Counted from the stretch's first letter, positions 45,782-54,740 are shown. The stretch is DNA of 64,000 nucleotides from DASZQL01 sp964391865 (GCA_964391865.1 CAYMNQ010000005.1:1-64000), one strand, 5' to 3'. Translations and numbers: made by a program. The notes: generated from the sequence alone by a model not told the origin.

Positions 45782-45796
45782 CAACGTGCCACGTTG
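45782..45796. promoter_or_regulatory. palindromic operator candidate between hldE and the peroxiredoxin-like gene
   Basis: Perfect caacgtg-c-cacgttg, centred at 45789 in a 42-bp divergent intergenic gap. It covers the region just upstream of the hldE -10 box and four bases before the divergent ATG at 45801. A dimeric regulator bound here could affect both genes. The regulator is unknown. Confidence 0.45.
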
Positions 45797-45800
45797 GGCG

Positions 45801-46835
45801 ATGTACGGGGGGTTGAATCCGCCGGTCGGCGCGATCGAAGACATCGGAGTGAGCATCGAAAACACTCTTGAAGACACTTCCCCGGCGAGCACGACCCCGC
45901 GATGGATGCGCCGCTGGCTCCTCGCGGCGGGCATCTACAACCTGCTCTGGGGGGCGTGGGTGATCCTGCTGCCCGACTCGATCTTCCGGATGGCCGGCAT
46001 CGAGCCCCTCAACTACCCGCAGATCTGGCAGTGCGTCGGGATGATCGTGGGTGTCTACGGCATCGGGTACCTCATCGCGGCACGCGATCCCTTGCGCCAT
46101 TGGCCGATCGTTCTCGTCGGTCTGCTCGGAAAGGTCTTCGGGCCGATCGGATTCGCGTGGTCTTTGTGGAACGGCGATCTTCCTCCGATCTTCGGAGTCA
46201 CTATCCTCACGAATGATCTCCTGTGGTGGGTTCCCTTCGCGGTGATCCTCTGGCGTGCGCTTGGCGAGTCAATGCGCCCGAACGACCCGGATGAAGAACC
46301 GCCGCTGCAGCCCGATGCGGCGATGCGCGCTGCGATTGATCAGCGCGGGGTATCGTTGCTCGAACACTCTGAGTCCGCCCCCACGCTCGTTCTCTTTCTC
46401 CGCCATGCCGGCTGCACATTCTGCCGAGAAGCGCTCGCCGACTTGCGCGATCGCCGCGACTCGTTTTCGTCGGCGGGGACGCGCCTGGCGCTCGTGCACA
46501 TGGGCGAGGATCGGGCCGCGGGAGAGTTCTTCGCCGGTTATGGGCTCGGCGATACGCCGCGATTTAGCGATCCTCACTGCAGGCTCTACCGCTCGTTCGG
46601 GCTGAGCAGGGGTTCGCTCCTGCAGCTCTTCGGCCCGTCCGTGTGGTGGCGCGGCGTGATGGCAGGCCTGTTCGGCGGGCACGGCGTCGGCAGGCTCGCG
46701 GGCGATGGGTTCCAGATGCCCGGCGCCTTCGTGGTCTACCGCGGGCGGATTGTCAAGGCATTCAAGCACCGCACCGCAGCGGATCGCCCTGACTACGCAG
46801 AACTCGCTACATGCCCCATGCCGGCGCGCGGGTAA
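45801..46835 (+). CDS. membrane protein fused to a peroxiredoxin-like (PRXL2/AhpC-TSA_2) domain
   Basis: The 344 residues have two parts. Residues ~35-160 hold about four hydrophobic segments (LLAAGIYNLLWGAWVILLP; IWQCVGMIVGVYGIGYLIA; VLVGLLGKVFGPIGFAWSLW; WWVPFAVILW). Residues ~185-330 hold a thioredoxin fold of the PRXL2/SelL-like type with the redox motif FLRHAGCTFCREALADL and the later GTRLALVHMGED and YRSFGLSRGS segments. The CxxC should face the cytoplasm or periplasm depending on topology. The start is uncertain: ATG 45801 or GTG near 45849; neither has a clear ribosome site. Confidence 0.82.
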   Translation: MYGGLNPPVGAIEDIGVSIENTLEDTSPASTTPRWMRRWLLAAGIYNLLWGAWVILLPDSIFRMAGIEPLNYPQIWQCVGMIVGVYGIGYLIAARDPLRHWPIVLVGLLGKVFGPIGFAWSLWNGDLPPIFGVTILTNDLLWWVPFAVILWRALGESMRPNDPDEEPPLQPDAAMRAAIDQRGVSLLEHSESAPTLVLFLRHAGCTFCREALADLRDRRDSFSSAGTRLALVHMGEDRAAGEFFAGYGLGDTPRFSDPHCRLYRSFGLSRGSLLQLFGPSVWWRGVMAGLFGGHGVGRLAGDGFQMPGAFVVYRGRIVKAFKHRTAADRPDYAELATCPMPARG

Positions 46836-46861
46836 CCCGCCGCCGAATCCGGGTTCGCCGG

Positions 46862-46867
46862 TACGAT
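46862..46867 (+). promoter_or_regulatory. -10-like box TACGAT upstream of the prolyl oligopeptidase gene
   Basis: TACGAT 35 bases before the ATG at 46903, leaving a short leader that carries ccggag as ribosome site. It is the same hexamer seen in the leaderless UbiA-like gene, which supports it as a -10. Confidence 0.35.
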
Positions 46868-46902
46868 AGTAGGGTCCGCACGCGCTCAACCCGGAGTCCG
46901 AC

Positions 46903-49080
46903 ATGATCCTTCGCGTATTGCACGTCACCGCCGGTCTGTTCATCTCGATGGCGATAGTTGGCCCGATCACCGCCTCAGGTGCCGCGCCTCAGCCGCCAGA
47001 GACGCCCAAGTCCGCCGTCACCGAAACCTACCACGGCACGTCGATCAGCGAAGACTTCCGCTGGCTCGAGGATTGGAACGACGCGAAAGTCAAGGGCTGG
47101 AGCGAGGCGCAGAGCACCTACACCCGCGCGGTGCTCGACGCGCTGCCGGGCGTCGCAGACATCCGTGCTCGGCTCACGGAACTGGAGTCAGGGCAATCCG
47201 CCGACTACCGCGCCCTGAAGTGGCAGGCGGGCAAGCTCTTCTCGCTGAAGTACCAGCCGCCCAAGCAGCAGCCACTGCTCGTGTGGCTCGCGTCGCCCGA
47301 AGACCCGAAGAGCGAGAGGATCATCATCGACCCGAACGAGATGGATTCCGGCGGCGGCACGTCCATCGACTGGTTCTTCCCATCGCTCGACGGCAAACTC
47401 GTCGCCGTCTCGATCTCGCAGGGCGGCAGCGAGTCGGGCGATGTGCATGTCTTCGAGACCGAGACGGGGAAGAAGCTGGGCGACGTCGTGCCGCGAGTCA
47501 ACGGCGGGACGGCCGGCGGCGGGCTCGCGTGGAACAGTGACGGCACCGGGTTCCTCTACACCCGGTACCCGCGCGAGGGCGAGCGCTCCGGCGACGACAT
47601 GCACTTCTACCAGCAGGTTTATTTCCACAAGCTGGGTGACGACACCGCGAGAGACACTTACGAGGTCGGCAAGGAATTCCCGCGCATCGCCGAGATCGAA
47701 CTGCAGAGTTCGCCCGACGGCAGGTGGCACCTCGCGACCATCGCGAACGGTGACGGCGGCGAGCACATGCACTGGCTCCGCAACCCCAGCGCCGGCTGGC
47801 GGCAGATCACGAAGTACGAGGACAAGGTCATCGACGCGAAGTTCGGCTGGGGCGACCTGCTCTTCGTGCTGACGCGGAAGGAAGCGCCGAAGGGCGAGAT
47901 CTACCGCATGAACCTGTCGCGCCCGGAGTGGGACCGCACAGGGCTGATCCTCGCGCGCGGGCTTGATGTGTACGACTCGATCCACCTCACGCCGACGAAC
48001 CTCATCGCCGTGATGCAGGAAGGCGGGCCGAACGGGCTGCGCATCGTTGACTACACCGGCTCGAACATCCGCGATTTCAAGCTGCCGCGTCTGAGCAGCG
48101 TGGGCGGCGTGGTGCCGATGGACGCCGGGCGATTGCTCGTGCGCACGACTTCGCTCACCGAAGCGCCGGCGTGGTACACGTGCACGGAAGAAAACCTCGG
48201 TCTGATCCGCACGCCCCTGCACACCACCTCGCCCGCGGTGTTCTTCGATTGCGAGACCGTGCGCCTCACCGCCACCAGCAAGGACGGCACCAAGGTGCCC
48301 ATGACCCTGCTGCGCAAACGCGGCACGAAACTCAACGGCGACAACCCCACCATCCTCTACGGCTACGGCGGCTACGGCGTGAACACCACGCCCAACTTCC
48401 AGGCGCGGCACCGGCTGTGGGTCGAGCAGGGCGGCGTCTACGTCATGGCGCACATCCGCGGCGGGGGCGAGGGCGGCGAGGAATGGCACCTCAACGGAAA
48501 TCTCACCAAGAAGCAGAACGTCTTCGACGATTTCCTCGCCTGCGCGCAGACGCTCATCGACATGAAGTACACCAACCCTAAGCGCCTCGCGATCTGGGGC
48601 GGCAGCAACGGCGGGCTCCTCATGGGCGCCGCGATCACGCAACGCCCCGACCTTTTCGCGGCCGTGATTTCCTCCGTCGGCATCTACGACATGCTCCGCG
48701 TCGAACTGCATCCGAACGGCGCCTTCAACGTCACCGAGTTCGGCACCGTCACGAACCCCGAGCAGTTCAAGGCGCTCGCGGCGTACTCGCCCTATCACAA
48801 CGTCAAGGACGGCACGCAATACCCGCCCACGCTGATGATCACCGGCGCGAACGACCCGCGCGTGGACCCGATGCACTCGCGCAAGATGACCGCGCGCCTG
48901 CAAGCCGCGAACCCCGGCGGCTGCCACCTGCTCCGCACCAGCGCGAACACGGGGCACGGCGGGAATTCGTCGCTGAGCCACCGCATCGAGCAGAACGTCG
49001 ATGCGTACGCGTTCCTCTTCAATCATCTGGGCGTGGAGTACAAGCCCGTGAAGGGCGAGCCCGGCGCCGCGCCGAAGTAA
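46903..49080 (+). CDS. exported prolyl oligopeptidase family protease (S9A)
   Basis: Serine peptidase that cuts after proline in short peptides. The 725-residue product has a signal peptide (VLHVTAGLFISMAIVGPITASGA), a beta-propeller (~80-430) that gates the active site, and a C-terminal alpha/beta-hydrolase domain. The catalytic residues are Ser in IWGGSNGGLLMG, Asp in TGANDPRVDPMHS and His in NTGHGGNSS. LYGYGGYGVNTTPNF and IRGGGEGGEEWH are S9A hallmarks. It is followed by a terminator and is likely monocistronic. Confidence 0.96.
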   Translation: MILRVLHVTAGLFISMAIVGPITASGAAPQPPETPKSAVTETYHGTSISEDFRWLEDWNDAKVKGWSEAQSTYTRAVLDALPGVADIRARLTELESGQSADYRALKWQAGKLFSLKYQPPKQQPLLVWLASPEDPKSERIIIDPNEMDSGGGTSIDWFFPSLDGKLVAVSISQGGSESGDVHVFETETGKKLGDVVPRVNGGTAGGGLAWNSDGTGFLYTRYPREGERSGDDMHFYQQVYFHKLGDDTARDTYEVGKEFPRIAEIELQSSPDGRWHLATIANGDGGEHMHWLRNPSAGWRQITKYEDKVIDAKFGWGDLLFVLTRKEAPKGEIYRMNLSRPEWDRTGLILARGLDVYDSIHLTPTNLIAVMQEGGPNGLRIVDYTGSNIRDFKLPRLSSVGGVVPMDAGRLLVRTTSLTEAPAWYTCTEENLGLIRTPLHTTSPAVFFDCETVRLTATSKDGTKVPMTLLRKRGTKLNGDNPTILYGYGGYGVNTTPNFQARHRLWVEQGGVYVMAHIRGGGEGGEEWHLNGNLTKKQNVFDDFLACAQTLIDMKYTNPKRLAIWGGSNGGLLMGAAITQRPDLFAAVISSVGIYDMLRVELHPNGAFNVTEFGTVTNPEQFKALAAYSPYHNVKDGTQYPPTLMITGANDPRVDPMHSRKMTARLQAANPGGCHLLRTSANTGHGGNSSLSHRIEQNVDAYAFLFNHLGVEYKPVKGEPGAAPK

Positions 49081-49112
49081 CCCGCCGACATCAGGGAGAA
49101 TCGCTCACCCAC

Positions 49113-49139
49113 AACGCCGCGGCCGCCGCGGCGTTTTTC
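49113..49139 (+). terminator. intrinsic terminator of the oligopeptidase gene
   Basis: Stem aacgccgcgg / ccgcggcgtt around ccg, running into ttttt. Confidence 0.85.
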
Positions 49140-49244
49140 ATGCGCCCGCGTTGAACGGGCCGATCGAACGAGCGGCCGGCGGAGTTCGGCGTCGCACGAT
49201 CGCCGCCGGAGGCGCGGAATCCACCACGCATCCCGGAGGCGCGC

Positions 49245-50663
49245 ATGAGCCGGATCAACGGTCCCGCGGCGGAACTTTCGAAACTTCTCGGCACCATCGC
49301 GGGCGCGAACCCCGCCGCACGGATCGGTGCGCCGGCACCGCGGCCCATCGACATTCCTCAGCAACGGGGATCGGACTCGGTGACGCCCAGCGCGCGCCTC
49401 GGGCAGTCGTTGAGCGTCCGCCGGCTGGATCACGCGCAGTTCGCCAAGCGTGCCGCGACACTGGATGAACTTGGCGAGGTGCTCGAGTCGCTTGATGCGG
49501 CGATCAAGTCGGCGAGCTCGGAGGCGCGCGCGGCGGGCGGTGCGTCGTCGGATGTGCAGTCGGCCCTTGATTCGATCACGCAGACCATCGCGCGGGCCGA
49601 GGGGCTCGCGCACCGAGCCGGGTTGCCTGAGTTTGAGTTCGGCGGGAGACGCGCACTCGCGGGCACCGTCGATCCGCCGCCGCAGATCTCCAGCGGGCCG
49701 GGGCTTGACACACCCGGCGTTGATGTGACCTTTACCGGGCCGCAGGTGCGGAACCTGCGCACCTCGGCGCGATTGCAGCCGGGGCAGGTGTTCAACGCGG
49801 ATCTGTTCGTGGTGAATTCGGCGCAACAGGCGGGGTTTGTGCTGTCGTTCGGGGGGAACAATCTGAATCTCGGCGGATCGGGTGCTGCCGATGGCGCGAC
49901 TAGCATCTTTGAAATTCACATCGGGGGCAGCATCGGCATCCAGGAGTACGCGTTCACATCTGGAACAACACTTCAGTCTGTCGTGGCCGCGATCAACACG
50001 TTCAGATATAGCACCGGGGTGACCGCCTCGCTCTCTGGGTCGAGTGCAGTGCGGCTGACGAGTGACAGCTACGGGGAAGATGAATTCGTTTCAGTTCGCG
50101 TCAACAGTGCCGGCGGCGTGCAGGGCGGCGGCATCTTCGGGCTTCGCCAGAACGATGCACGCCGAGCCGATCCGTCGCTCGTCACCAGCTTCCCGGCGGC
50201 GGCAAACACCATCACCGACTTCGGGCAGAACGTCGCGCTCGGCAACCTGCCCCCCGGCTCGACCTACACCGCCGACGGCACGCGCGTGCGGGGGCGGTTG
50301 CTCGGGCCGTCGGGCGCGGCGGTGAAATTTGATTTCGACCTGCTCGCGGGCACGCCGTCGGGCGTGTCGGCGGATCGGCTTGGATTCTTCCGCGCGTTCA
50401 CGTTGCGGGCGCGGGCGGCGGCGCCCGCCGAGGGGCCGATCGAGACTCCAGCGCCCGCTGACCCGAGCGGCGATGTGTTCCGCGAAGCGCGGGAGTCGCT
50501 CGAATCGCTGCGCGATGCGCGGCGGCGGGCGTTCGACGATCTTCGTCAACAATTCTCGCTGCTCCCCGGCTCGCTGTCGGGCGCGGCGGCCAATGACGCA
50601 GGGGAAGCGCGGCTCCTCGCGGAGCAGGTGCGACGGTCGCGGCTCGGCGGCGGATCGATCTGA
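49245..50663 (+). CDS. flagellin-like protein with degenerate assembly domains
   Basis: The 472 residues begin MSRIN like the flagellin at 4303-5859, but the next ~60 residues lack the conserved D0/D1 helix. Residues ~185-390 match the flagellin's central module closely: VLSFGGNNLNLGG, AFTSGTTLQSVVAAINTF, EDEFVSVRV and FPAAANTITDFGQ correspond in order. The C terminus (ESLESLRDARRRAFDDLRQQF...) is helical and charged but lacks the usual TSATQ...LL ending. So it keeps the variable part and has lost the polymerising part. Possible roles are a filament cap, chaperone-like binder or secreted decoy; none is shown. ggagg at 49235-49239 fixes the ATG. No flagellar genes adjoin. Confidence 0.8.
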   Translation: MSRINGPAAELSKLLGTIAGANPAARIGAPAPRPIDIPQQRGSDSVTPSARLGQSLSVRRLDHAQFAKRAATLDELGEVLESLDAAIKSASSEARAAGGASSDVQSALDSITQTIARAEGLAHRAGLPEFEFGGRRALAGTVDPPPQISSGPGLDTPGVDVTFTGPQVRNLRTSARLQPGQVFNADLFVVNSAQQAGFVLSFGGNNLNLGGSGAADGATSIFEIHIGGSIGIQEYAFTSGTTLQSVVAAINTFRYSTGVTASLSGSSAVRLTSDSYGEDEFVSVRVNSAGGVQGGGIFGLRQNDARRADPSLVTSFPAAANTITDFGQNVALGNLPPGSTYTADGTRVRGRLLGPSGAAVKFDFDLLAGTPSGVSADRLGFFRAFTLRARAAAPAEGPIETPAPADPSGDVFREARESLESLRDARRRAFDDLRQQFSLLPGSLSGAAANDAGEARLLAEQVRRSRLGGGSI

Positions 50664-50736
50664 TCACCGAAGTGTGAGCGCCAGCGTGAGAACCGCCCGC
50701 TTACGCGTCGCGTCTCGTTGATTGCGAGTCAAAAGC

Positions 50737-50775
50737 GACCGCCCTCGCGGAAACTCTCCGCGAGGGCGGTCTTGC
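50737..50775. terminator. bidirectional intrinsic terminator
   Basis: Fifteen-bp perfect stem gaccgccctcgcgga / tccgcgagggcggtc around aactc. It serves the convergent flagellin-like gene (plus) and the anchored secreted protein gene (minus); on the minus strand it is followed by gctttt. Confidence 0.85.
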
Positions 50776-50829
50776 GTCATAGAGACTGGCACGCGTTGAA
50801 CAAATGCGAACGGGATCTGGCCGAGTGAC

Positions 50830-52131
50830 TCAGCGCCGGCGGCGGATCGCCGCGAGGCCCGCGACGCCGAAGAGCGCCGCCGCACCGGGCGAGGGGATCG
50901 CCACGCGGATGATCGCGTCGAACTCGACCGCGCCGACTTCGGCCAGCGACGTGAGGCCGACCTCGATGTAGACGAAGCCGTCCTCGGCGAGCTGCAGGCC
51001 CGGGCCGACCACGCCCGAGGCGTTCATGTCGGTGAGGGTGACGTCCGCGATGCCGTCGCCCGTGATATCGAGGAGGTCGCCGGTCTGGAGCAGCCGCTGC
51101 GTCGTGGAGGCGAGCGAGGGGCCGTCGCCGACCATGAGCGTCTCGACCGAGCCTGATTGCCAGATCATGGCGACCTGGTCGAGGTTGTTGATGCTCAACG
51201 CGTTGATCGTGGTGCCGAGGGTGACGCCGTCAACGACCATGCCCTCGCGGAGCGCGACGGCGCCGTTGTACGCGAGCACGTAGTCCATCGTGGTGGCGGC
51301 GGTGGTGTCGCCCGAGACGACCCAGTTGCGCGCGTTGTTCACGCTCGGGGCGTCGAAACCGGACCAGTTCTCGCCCGCGCCGGTGGGGTTGCCTTCCTGC
51401 AGGGCGATCGAGCCATCGAGGTAGACGACGATGTCATTGGCGGTGCTGGGGGTGGCGAGGTCGAGGACGTGCGCGTGGTGCGCGCCGTTGTCGGAGACGT
51501 CGTAGTCGAAGCTAATGCCGCCGCCGGTGGAGATGGCGAAGCCGTCAACGATGGTGCTGCCGGCGATGAGCGTTGGCGTGAGCGCGCCGCCCGGCGTGCC
51601 GCGGTAGAAGACGCGGTTGATCGTGGTGGTGCTGCCTTGAGTGGGGTTCAGGCCCGAGAGGAATGACGTGGCGCCGTCGGGGCGCATGGTCGGGCGGCTG
51701 GCGAAGGTGAGGAACTGGCCCGGGATGCCGGGGGCCGGGTCGCCGTTCTTCGCGAGCACGCCGTTGTGCGTGTAGACGGAGTCCATGCCGTTGAACGACG
51801 GGCTGTAGATGAACTCGCCGTTGTCGCCCACGCCCATGGTGCTCTCGGTGCCGGTGAGCACATCGGGGAGCGCCTGATCGTTCGTGAACCGTAGGCCGGT
51901 GTCGAACCACACGAAGTTGCGCCCGTCGGCGAGCCCGCCGGTGAAGCCGACCTTGCCGTTGCCGGCGGTGAAGGGCGAGTTGAGCGTGCTCGTGACGGTC
52001 GAGCCGCCAAGGAGATCACCCTCGGCAAGGATCTTGGTGACCGAGATGGTGCCGCCCGCCGAAGCGATGCCGGCCGCGAGACCAACGAGGCCCACGAGGC
52101 CCGCAGCGCGAACGATAGAACGAGTGGACAT
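50830..52131 (-). CDS. secreted protein with PEP-CTERM-like sorting tail
   Basis: The 433 residues have a signal peptide (IVRAAGLVGLVGLAAGIASAGG) and a C-terminal tripartite signal, PSPGAAALFGVAGLAAI followed by RRRR, as in PEP-CTERM/exosortase-type sorting in planctomycetes. The body is beta-rich, full of Gly/Asn/Thr and with repeated TLIAGSTIVDG, ALQEGNPTGAGENW-like segments typical of choice-of-anchor exported proteins. Function unknown. ATG 52131 has ggagga eight bases upstream; the longer frame was rejected. No exosortase gene is in the window. Confidence 0.85.
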   Translation of the reverse strand: MSTRSIVRAAGLVGLVGLAAGIASAGGTISVTKILAEGDLLGGSTVTSTLNSPFTAGNGKVGFTGGLADGRNFVWFDTGLRFTNDQALPDVLTGTESTMGVGDNGEFIYSPSFNGMDSVYTHNGVLAKNGDPAPGIPGQFLTFASRPTMRPDGATSFLSGLNPTQGSTTTINRVFYRGTPGGALTPTLIAGSTIVDGFAISTGGGISFDYDVSDNGAHHAHVLDLATPSTANDIVVYLDGSIALQEGNPTGAGENWSGFDAPSVNNARNWVVSGDTTAATTMDYVLAYNGAVALREGMVVDGVTLGTTINALSINNLDQVAMIWQSGSVETLMVGDGPSLASTTQRLLQTGDLLDITGDGIADVTLTDMNASGVVGPGLQLAEDGFVYIEVGLTSLAEVGAVEFDAIIRVAIPSPGAAALFGVAGLAAIRRRR

Positions 52132-52392
52132 GACGTGTTCCTCCAATAACTTCCTGCGCGACATGCCGCCCGCAGCGCGGCACAACCGGCCGTCTGGGAC
52201 ACGATGCATGACGTGACGAGAAACGCGGCCGCACGAGCGGGCAACGTGTTCCCTCAACCTCCATAGTCACCAAAGTTTACAGCAATTTCGCGGCGAATCA
52301 ACGGAATTTCTGGATTGTGTGGCTATGTCGTGCTGCCGAGCCGGCGGCGCGAAAGTTTCCCCAGATTCGCGCTTCGTCGTACCAAATGGGTT

Positions 52393-53574
52393 TCAATACA
52401 TGTCGGGCGTCGCCGGGGCCGGGCCGGCGAAGCAGGCGGCGGCGTTTCCGAGTGAAATCTCATCCCCGCTCAGCGCGCCCAAACCCAGCAATTCCCACGG
52501 CGAGCGCAACCCCGAGAACAGCGGGACGAGCGAGCGGATGTCGAGCCGGATCGAGCCGTCCCCGCCTTGGCGCACCGTGCCGCGCCCACCCTCGACGGTG
52601 AGCGCCCATCGCGCGCGGTTCTCCTGGAACAGGTCGTCGTCGATCTCGAAGTGGACCTCGGCCCGCACGCCGAGCGGGTAGCCGCGGGCTTCGAGGGCGC
52701 TCTTCACGTCGAGGATGCGGAGCATCCAGTAGTGGTGCAGCGTCAGGGAGTACGGCTGCTCGGGCACGAGCGCGAGGAAGGGGTCGTGCGGGCCGGCATG
52801 CCAGACCGCTTCGTCCGCCATTGATCGGTGTTCGGCGAGGAACGAGAGGATGTCGCGTGCGGCGTCGGCGCTCGCTGCGGCGATGTCGGTGAGCGCCAGA
52901 TCGTGTTTGCCGTTGGGTTTGCGGGTTTGGGTGTAGTAGGCGTAGCCACGGAGTTCGCCGCCGGCGCGGAAGCCGAAGCCGGCCGCCGGCCCGTCGCGGT
53001 TCTCACGGACGCGGTTCCAGCAGTACGGGCCGCGGTCGAGGTAGCCGCCGAGCCGCGCGGCGAACTTCGCGTAGCACGCCTGTACCGCGGGGGCATCGTC
53101 GTTGGTCAAACGCATGGTTTCGTGCGTGCGCGAGCGCACGTCGATGCGCGAGAGCGGCATGGCGATGTGAAATCGCGTTCCCGCCTGCTCGTATCCGGCG
53201 CGCCGATAGAGCGTCTGCGTGGCGGGGTACAGCCCCGAGATGGGCCAGCCGGATTCGCGCAACTCGCGCAACGACTCCTGCATGAGCCGGAGGGCGACGC
53301 CCTTCCCGCGTGCGTGCGGCGAGACGCCGACGCCCGCGATCCCCGCCATCGGCACGCTCCGCCCGCCCCAGTATTGCCCCATCGGCACGAGGCGCAGCGT
53401 GCCGACCACGGACGAGCCGTCGCGCAGCACGCGCATGTCCTCGGTGCCGTTCTTCGTGATCCACTCCTTGGCCTGCTCGGCGGTGGAGGCGAACGCCAGC
53501 CCGACGATCTCGGCGGCGGCGGCAAGGGCGGCTTCGGAGTCGAGGCGGCCCAGGGAGAGGTTCGGATGGCCCAT
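52393..53574 (-). CDS. Eis-like multi-domain GNAT acetyltransferase
   Basis: The 393 residues contain an N-terminal GNAT fold (IAGVGVSPHARGKGVALRLMQES, the acetyl-CoA loop), a second GNAT-like middle domain (GELRGYAYYTQTRKPNGK) and a C-terminal SCP2-like domain (about 300-393, WMLRILDVKSALEARGYP). This is the arrangement of Eis-type enzymes that acetylate amines, including some aminoglycosides; substrates of this one are unknown. Eis proteins end in a free C-terminal carboxylate used in catalysis, here Met-Tyr. ATG 53574 has no strong ribosome site. Confidence 0.88.
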   Translation of the reverse strand: MGHPNLSLGRLDSEAALAAAAEIVGLAFASTAEQAKEWITKNGTEDMRVLRDGSSVVGTLRLVPMGQYWGGRSVPMAGIAGVGVSPHARGKGVALRLMQESLRELRESGWPISGLYPATQTLYRRAGYEQAGTRFHIAMPLSRIDVRSRTHETMRLTNDDAPAVQACYAKFAARLGGYLDRGPYCWNRVRENRDGPAAGFGFRAGGELRGYAYYTQTRKPNGKHDLALTDIAAASADAARDILSFLAEHRSMADEAVWHAGPHDPFLALVPEQPYSLTLHHYWMLRILDVKSALEARGYPLGVRAEVHFEIDDDLFQENRARWALTVEGGRGTVRQGGDGSIRLDIRSLVPLFSGLRSPWELLGLGALSGDEISLGNAAACFAGPAPATPDMY

Positions 53575-53787
53575 GAATGCAGGTCCGGGAAATGGAGGGT
53601 GGATGGCGTACCGGGTATCGGCGGACAGCAGAATGTGAATACCGGGGCAACGGCCTGTGAGTTCTTGGACGACCTGAGAGAATTCCTGAACCGCGACCGA
53701 ATACTGGGCGACGAAGTCTGAATAGTGGGTTGATTCCGAGCGCCGAGGTTGACTGGCCGACCGCGCCGGCGAGAATACATCTGACTC

Positions 53788-54297
53788 ATGATGCGGGTTC
53801 TCGCCATCTTGGTGTTCGCGCTGCATGCGCTGCTGCCCGGCGGGATCCGTCTCACGGCGTGGTGCGCGCCGTGCCCGTCGGAGTGCTGCACTGAGTCCGG
53901 CGAGAGTTGCTGCGGTTCGGCGTGCGGCGGCTGTTCGTCCTGCGAGCAGCGGGCGGAGTCTGATTGCTGCGGCGAGTGCGCGGCGCCCGCAGATACGACG
54001 TGCGGGAGCTGCGCGTGTGCGGGCGCGGCGGAGTGCGCTGTTTCGCTGCTGATGGGCGACTGCCGCCGGTGCTGCTGCTGCACTCAGGTCGGCGACCCGG
54101 CGAGCGGGGCGATCGCCGAAAGGAACAACGATCTCAAGCGGTTGCTCGGGCTTGATGCCGGAGACCTCGGCGTTGAGCCGTTTCATGGCGCGCTCGTCGC
54201 GGTGGCGAAGTGGCGTGAGCCCGCGCCGCCGAGCGAGCCGGATCGGCCGCCCGACCCGCGACGACGGCAAGCCCGTCTCTGCATCTGGACCATCTGA
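53788..54297 (+). CDS. exported cysteine-rich protein 1
   Basis: Not recognised. The 169 residues begin with a signal peptide (MMRVLAILVFALHALLPGG) followed by a region of about 75 residues (26-99) carrying 21 cysteines in CC, CxxC and CCCC groups, for example DCRRCCCC at its end. Spacing fits metal binding or dense disulfides, but no known family is identified. The last ~70 residues are ordinary, Pro/Arg-rich, with one more Cys near the end. The neighbour at 54471 is a second Cys-rich exported peptide, so the two probably form a unit. A second ATG directly follows the first. Confidence 0.72.
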   Translation: MMRVLAILVFALHALLPGGIRLTAWCAPCPSECCTESGESCCGSACGGCSSCEQRAESDCCGECAAPADTTCGSCACAGAAECAVSLLMGDCRRCCCCTQVGDPASGAIAERNNDLKRLLGLDAGDLGVEPFHGALVAVAKWREPAPPSEPDRPPDPRRRQARLCIWTI

Positions 54298-54470
54298 ATC
54301 GCGCGATCGCGTGCGGGTCATTTATTGATCCGCGGCGATGTCGCGCTGGGTTCATTCGGATCGACGTGGCTTTGTTCGAGTTTCAACGGATGCAATGGCC
54401 CGGTCGTGCCTGGCAAATGACGCCGATCGCGCGACGCCGGGTCCAGATTCAAAGCAGAAAGGTTTGTTCC

Positions 54471-54713
54471 ATGAAGAAGTTCATGCTGATCGCTATTCCG
54501 ATCGCCGCCGCCACCATGCTCGGATTCGCCGCCGGCGGGTCGACCACGAGCCGCGCGGGTTGCCCGTGCGGTGACTCCTGCTCCTGCCCGTGCTGCAACG
54601 GCTCGTGCGAGTGCGGCCCGAACTGCAAGTGCTGCAGCGACGGCAAGTGCTGCTGCGCCGACGGCTGCTCGTGCGGGTGTTGCACGGGAGGCGACTGCTG
54701 CAGCGACAAGTGA
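54471..54713 (+). CDS. exported cysteine-rich peptide 2 (metallothionein-like)
   Basis: The 80-residue product has a signal peptide (MKKFMLIAIPIAAATMLGFA) and a mature part of about 55 residues with 20 cysteines, in repeating GC/CxCC patterns such as CSCPCCNGSCECG and KCCCADGCSCGCC. No aromatic residues are present in the mature part. This composition is that of metallothioneins, but those are normally cytoplasmic. Possible roles are periplasmic metal buffering or metal/thiol redox. gaaagg lies upstream of the ATG. Two tandem hairpins, the second a terminator, follow. Confidence 0.78.
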   Translation: MKKFMLIAIPIAAATMLGFAAGGSTTSRAGCPCGDSCSCPCCNGSCECGPNCKCCSDGKCCCADGCSCGCCTGGDCCSDK

Positions 54714-54740
54714 TCGATTGATTTCCATGTAACCGCTGCC

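Noticed and set aside
44298..45800. N-terminal 500 codons of a long plus-strand frame
   Set aside because: Antisense to hldE; only the part from 45801 resembles a protein family.
47188..49026. 612-codon minus-strand frame
   Set aside because: Antisense shadow of the prolyl oligopeptidase gene.
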